From JAZGGS01 sp963749485 (lineage in GTDB: Bacteria; Bacteroidota; Ignavibacteria; Ignavibacteriales; Ignavibacteriaceae): 64,000 nucleotides of DNA. The notes below the pieces were generated by a model. That model saw only the letters and a program-made list of their open reading frames with translations, did not search any database and was not told where the DNA came from. How positions within the stretch are numbered: position 1 is the stretch's first letter; each line of letters starts with the position of its first letter. The translations under genes and the position numbers were made by a program. Shown one piece after another: positions 59,919 to 64,000 of this stretch. The DNA lies in NCBI GenBank assembly GCA_963749485.1, contig CAVVMV010000017.1:1-64000 (forward strand). Reading direction: 5' to 3'.

Positions 59919-62012
59919 ATGAAAAGAAAAATAAAAACATTGTTCAGTAAAAATCCGACTAGAAGTTTTAAGAATAAAGAGCTGGCTAGTCGTTTAAATA
60001 TAAGCAGCGATAAAGAGTACCGCGAGCTTAAAACAACTGTGCATCAACTTTACCTTGAACAATTTTTAACAAAAACCGGGAAAAGGTATAAACTTAATTC
60101 CTTACCGGATTCCAACAGGATTGTTGGTCATCTTCAAATAAATGAAAATGGCTTTGGTTTTGTAATTCCTAAAAATTCTAATATCGGCGATATATTTATT
60201 GCTGCAAGAAACTTAGGCACCGCATTTAACGGCGATATTGTGGAGGTTGTTCTCTTTGCAAAACAAAAAGGAAAGAACCTTGAAGGACAAGTTGATAAAG
60301 TGGTTAAAAGAAACAGGAAAGAGGTTGTGGGGGTTTTAAAGAAATCAAAATCGTTTTACTTTGTTATTCCAGATGATAATAAAATTCACCGCGATATTTA
60401 TATTGATAAATCCCGCTTAAAGAATGCAGTAAAAGGTGATAAGGTTTTAGTTGGAAATTTTTCGTGGGATGATAAAATGCTGAATCCCGAAGGAGAAGTG
60501 CTGGAAGTTTTAGGTAAAGAGGATTCTCCATTTATTGATGTAAAATCTATTGCAAGAGAGTTTGGTATTCCTTCTGCATTTCCAGCTGCAGTAGAAGCGG
60601 AAGCAGAAAAAATTCAAACAATAATTTCCGAAAAAGAAATAAAAGCAAGAAAAGATTATCGCGATAAAATCACTTTTACAATAGATCCTGATGATGCAAA
60701 AGATTTTGATGATGCATTATCTGTTGAAGTGCTTGATAACGATAATTACTCTGTGGGTGTGCACATAGCCGATGTAAGCCACTACGTAAAACCCGGTACA
60801 AAAATAGATGAAGAAGCTCTCGAAAGAGGAAACAGTGTTTACTTTGTTGGCAAAGCAACTCCTATGTTACCTGAACAGTTATCTTCAAACATCTGCTCGC
60901 TTGTTCCAGGTGAAGAGCGGCTCACTTTTTCAGTCATCTTCGAAATTACAAAAAGGGGAAGTGTAGTTGGTTCGGAAATTTGCAGGTCGATCATCAAAAG
61001 TAACCGAAGATTTACTTACAAAGAAGCACAGGAAATTCTTGAAACAGGAAAGGGTGAGTATTGCAGCGAAATTTCTATACTGAATAAACTGGCAGAAGTG
61101 TTGAGAAAGAAAAGAGTAAAAGAAGGTAGTTTTGAATTTTCTACACCCGAAGTTGAAATTAAACTGGATGAAAGCGGAAAACCTGTTAGCATAATTAAAA
61201 AGTATTTAAAAGAAAGTAATATGCTTGTTGAGGAGTTTATGCTCCTTGCTAACAGAACCATTGCCAAACAGCTAACAGCCAAAAATTCAATTCCGTTTTT
61301 ATTTCGCATACATGATTTTCCGGATGGAGAAAAGATTGGTGAGTTTGCACGGTTTGTAAAATCGTTGGGTTATTCTTATAATCCACATGCAGGAAATCCC
61401 TCAAGTCAATTCCATCACCTTGTTTCCCAAATAAAAGGAACCGAAGAGGAAGCAGTTATAAACGAACTCGCTATCAGGTCGATGGCTAAGGCAGTCTATT
61501 CCCCTGAAAATATTGGGCATTACGGACTTGGCTTTAAATATTATACGCACTTTACTTCACCGATAAGGCGTTATTCCGATTTGATTGTTCATAGAATAGT
61601 TGCTGAAAACACGATTAAAAATACTGGAAAATATTATTCCCTTGCGCAATTGGATAAAATTTGTGATCATTTGTCTGCAAGCGAAAGAAATGCTGTTGAT
61701 GCTGAAAGAGCTTCAGTTAAATTAAAACAGGTGGAATTTCTTAAAAATAAAGTTGGTGAAGAGTTTCATGCAGTTATTTCCGGCGTTACTAACTTTGGTT
61801 TATTTGTTCAATTAACCGATATTCTGGCTGAAGGATTGATAAAAGTAAGAGATTTAGAGGGAGATTTTTATGTTTTTGATGAGAAAAAATATTCATTAAT
61901 TGGGAGAAGAACTAAAATACAGTATAGATTAGGTGATAGAATTAATGTAAAATTGATACGGGCAGATATAGAAAAATTAGAACTTGACTTTTTAATAATT
62001 GAAGAAAAATAA
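59919..62012 (+). CDS. rnr: Ribonuclease R
   Basis: 3'-5' exoribonuclease, 697 residues: N-terminal winged helix (KNKELASRLNISSDKEYREL), two cold-shock domains (VGHLQINENGFGFVIP, VVGVLKKSKSFYFVIPDD), RNB core with the metal-binding acids FTIDPDDAKDFDDALSVE, ADVSHYVKPG, FRIHDFPDGEKI, THFTSPIRRYSDLIVHR, and a C-terminal S1 domain (ISGVTNFGLFVQL). ATG 59919 is chosen over the open frame from 59841, because the family starts here and the earlier codons belong to the intergenic repeat. Intact. Confidence 0.94.
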   Translation: MKRKIKTLFSKNPTRSFKNKELASRLNISSDKEYRELKTTVHQLYLEQFLTKTGKRYKLNSLPDSNRIVGHLQINENGFGFVIPKNSNIGDIFIAARNLGTAFNGDIVEVVLFAKQKGKNLEGQVDKVVKRNRKEVVGVLKKSKSFYFVIPDDNKIHRDIYIDKSRLKNAVKGDKVLVGNFSWDDKMLNPEGEVLEVLGKEDSPFIDVKSIAREFGIPSAFPAAVEAEAEKIQTIISEKEIKARKDYRDKITFTIDPDDAKDFDDALSVEVLDNDNYSVGVHIADVSHYVKPGTKIDEEALERGNSVYFVGKATPMLPEQLSSNICSLVPGEERLTFSVIFEITKRGSVVGSEICRSIIKSNRRFTYKEAQEILETGKGEYCSEISILNKLAEVLRKKRVKEGSFEFSTPEVEIKLDESGKPVSIIKKYLKESNMLVEEFMLLANRTIAKQLTAKNSIPFLFRIHDFPDGEKIGEFARFVKSLGYSYNPHAGNPSSQFHHLVSQIKGTEEEAVINELAIRSMAKAVYSPENIGHYGLGFKYYTHFTSPIRRYSDLIVHRIVAENTIKNTGKYYSLAQLDKICDHLSASERNAVDAERASVKLKQVEFLKNKVGEEFHAVISGVTNFGLFVQLTDILAEGLIKVRDLEGDFYVFDEKKYSLIGRRTKIQYRLGDRINVKLIRADIEKLELDFLIIEEK

Positions 62013-62013
62013 A

Positions 62014-64000
62014 ATGAAGTCACATAAAATCATTTTAAAAACATTCCTGCTTATTGTTTTTATGCAATCCCTGGCATTTGCCCAGTTTGGTCAGAATAAA
62101 GTACAGTATAAATATTTTGAATGGTATTACATTCAAACAAACCACTTTGATATTTACTTTACCGATAATGGTGAAACACTTGCAGAGTTTACTGCTTATG
62201 CTGCAGAAGATGCATTAAGCAAAATTCAGGACAGCTTCGATTACTCTATTAACAATCGTATTACCCTTATTATTTACAATTCACAAAATGATTTCCAGGA
62301 AACAAATGTAACCGATTATTACTTAAGCGAGGGCATACAGGGTTTTACCGAACTGTTTAAGAATAGGGTGGTTGTACAATTTGCCGGTTCCTACAAACAA
62401 TTCCGTCATCTTGTTCATCACGAACTTGTGCACGCGGTTTTAAATGACATGTTCTACGGTGGATCGATACAAAATATTATTTCCAATAACATATCGCTGC
62501 AAGTACCTCTTTGGTTTAACGAAGGATTGGCAGAATACCAGGCATTGGGCTGGGATGAAAATACCGATATGTTTATCAGGGATGCTGCTATTGGAGAGTA
62601 CTTACCTGATATTCAGAGATTAAGCGGATATTTTGCTTACCGAGGCGGGCAGGCAGTGTTCTACTATATTGCAAAAAAATATGGAAGAGAAAAAATTGGT
62701 GAACTTGTTAATGCTATTAGAGGTGTTGGCAACGTTGATGGGGCTTTAAAGGAAACAATAGGTCTTTCACTTAAGGAATTAAATGAAAGATGGAAAAAAG
62801 ATATTAAAAGAGTTTACTGGCCAGATATAGAAATTACAGAAGACCCGGATGAATTTGCTAAACGACTTACCGATCCGGAAGAAGATGGTGGATTTTATAA
62901 TACCAGTCCTGCTATTTCACCGCAGGGAGATAAAATTGCATTTATTACAAACAGGGATTTCTTTTTCAGTCTTTATATTATGGATGCAAACGACGGCACA
63001 ATAATTAAAGAACTGGCAGAAGGAAACAACTCACCAAATTTTGAAGAACTGAACATTCTAACACCCGGATTATCATGGTCACCCGATGGAACAAAAATTG
63101 CCTTTGCTGCGCTTAGCCATGGTTATGATTTAGTATATATTATTGATGTTGAGGAAGAAGATTATAATACGCTACCTATAAAACTGGATGCCGTTCACAG
63201 CGTTGCATGGTCGTGGGATAGTAAATATCTCTCATTTATTGGACAAACAGCCAAACAAACTGATGTTTACTTATATGAATTTGAAACCAAAGAGATAACC
63301 AACCTGACTGATGATATCTTCACTGATTCTGATCCCTGCTGGTCTCACGATGGTAAAAAAATCTACTTTGCTTCAGACAGGAACAGCTACCTTACTATGG
63401 ATGATGTGTCTGAAGGGTTCAAAATTTACAAACACGATTATACCCAGAAGGAGATATATTCACTTGATGTTAAAACCAGGAATGTTCAAAGAATTACCGA
63501 TATGCCCGGAAGTAATGAAAGTTCTCCGGTAATTAGCGAAGATGATACTCAAATTCTTTTCGTTTCTGATTTAAATGGAATAAATAACATCTACAAAAAA
63601 AGAGTTATCTTTTCTTCTAATGATGTTAATGTAAATGATATTAAAGATATCAAACCAATCCCTGTTACAAATTCACAAGCAGGGCTCTACCAGCTTTCTG
63701 CTTCCCGCGATGGCGAGAAACTGGCGTTCTCTTCTTTATACGAATCTGCATTCAACATTTTTACGCTTAGCAATCCGTTTGATATAGATTTAGAATTAGA
63801 GGAACTGCCTCTTACTAAGTTTAGAAAAGGAATGCTGGATCTGGATGCTCCGAAACTTATTGTTTCTGGTGATAAAGAAGATGAAACGAAAGTAAACATA
63901 TCTGCCAGAGATACATCAGATTCAGAATCATCAATATTTCTAACAGGAAATTTTGTTGATTCATCAAAAGTAATTGAAGATTCTGCTGAAGTTGATTTTG
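62014..64000 (+). CDS. Secreted metallopeptidase-like protein with PD40 propeller (3' partial)
   Basis: Runs off the right edge. Signal peptide (IILKTFLLIVFMQSLAFAQ), then a gluzincin-like domain: HHELVHAVLND (HExxH) with WFNEGLAEYQALG downstream as the third-ligand Glu helix, as in peptidase MA/basic-secretory-type families. After about residue 280 a WD40/PD40-type TolB-like propeller follows (SPAISPQGDKIAFITNRD, GLSWSPDGTKIAFAA, DPCWSHDGKKIYFASDRN, SPVISEDDTQILFVSD). It starts 1 base after the rnr stop. Likely periplasmic or surface exposed; the combination of zinc peptidase and propeller is known but unassigned in function. Confidence 0.82.
   Translation, partial: MKSHKIILKTFLLIVFMQSLAFAQFGQNKVQYKYFEWYYIQTNHFDIYFTDNGETLAEFTAYAAEDALSKIQDSFDYSINNRITLIIYNSQNDFQETNVTDYYLSEGIQGFTELFKNRVVVQFAGSYKQFRHLVHHELVHAVLNDMFYGGSIQNIISNNISLQVPLWFNEGLAEYQALGWDENTDMFIRDAAIGEYLPDIQRLSGYFAYRGGQAVFYYIAKKYGREKIGELVNAIRGVGNVDGALKETIGLSLKELNERWKKDIKRVYWPDIEITEDPDEFAKRLTDPEEDGGFYNTSPAISPQGDKIAFITNRDFFFSLYIMDANDGTIIKELAEGNNSPNFEELNILTPGLSWSPDGTKIAFAALSHGYDLVYIIDVEEEDYNTLPIKLDAVHSVAWSWDSKYLSFIGQTAKQTDVYLYEFETKEITNLTDDIFTDSDPCWSHDGKKIYFASDRNSYLTMDDVSEGFKIYKHDYTQKEIYSLDVKTRNVQRITDMPGSNESSPVISEDDTQILFVSDLNGINNIYKKRVIFSSNDVNVNDIKDIKPIPVTNSQAGLYQLSASRDGEKLAFSSLYESAFNIFTLSNPFDIDLELEELPLTKFRKGMLDLDAPKLIVSGDKEDETKVNISARDTSDSESSIFLTGNFVDSSKVIEDSAEVDF

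Overview
The window is about 64 kb of AT-rich bacterial chromosome. LpxA, LpxC-FabZ and LpxD, BamA, two Skp-like chaperones, a TamB-like protein and split heptose enzymes point to a Gram-negative cell. The fused LpxC-FabZ protein, a C-terminal sorting module of the type IX secretion kind (gene at 40001-41271) and a PGI of the type found in Tal-Pgi fusions suggest the Bacteroidota/Chlorobi/Ignavibacteria group. An Ignavibacteria-like organism is my best guess; this is inference, with no marker gene or database search behind it.

Layout. 1-2.5 kb: the end of a large flavoprotein/membrane polyferredoxin fusion. 2.7-7.7 kb: oxidative pentose phosphate genes (gnd, zwf, pgl, a glucokinase stub, pgi). 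7.75-14.2 kb: an arsenic island with an ArsR-type promoter/operator, arsR, arsM, a GIY-YIG nuclease element bounded by paired hairpins, arsC, acr3 and a ferredoxin-adenylate cyclase fusion; arsS, an AhpD-like protein and a DUF547 lipoprotein lie on the other strand. 14.3-28.3 kb: mixed metabolism and accessory genes, including a tandem duplication of the 5' end of enolase, glnA whose 3' end is repeated on the far side of a decayed hydrolase gene, two EamA transporters, MarR, a macrodomain protein, lipoproteins and kbl-tdh. 28.5-41.3 kb: fumC, a debranching enzyme, a six-PAS hybrid kinase, mlaE-like, ilvE and a cell-surface propeller. 41.4-42.8 kb: a lexA operon with two operator-like inverted repeats and two small downstream genes. 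43-64 kb: an envelope block: uppS, bamA, skp, skp, lpxD, lpxC-fabZ, lpxA, a lipoate ligase-like gene, panB, a propeller protein, the split hldE pair, tamB, rnr and a metallopeptidase/propeller protein that runs off the end.

How the genes work together. The ars genes give a full route: sensing (ArsR), arsenate reduction (ArsC), arsenite efflux (Acr3), methylation (ArsM) and probable conversion of methylated arsenic to arsenosugar-type compounds (ArsS and partner). The envelope block supplies undecaprenyl carrier, lipid A, the core heptose precursor, outer-membrane protein insertion and phospholipid or barrel transport.

Quality warning. At least 40 reading-frame breaks are visible, many in genes a free-living cell needs (eno, bamA, lexA, panB, kbl, ilvE). 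Most are one-base changes and many lie in A or T runs. I read most of these as sequencing or assembly errors and give each gene its full repaired span. Breaks more likely to be biological are said so.
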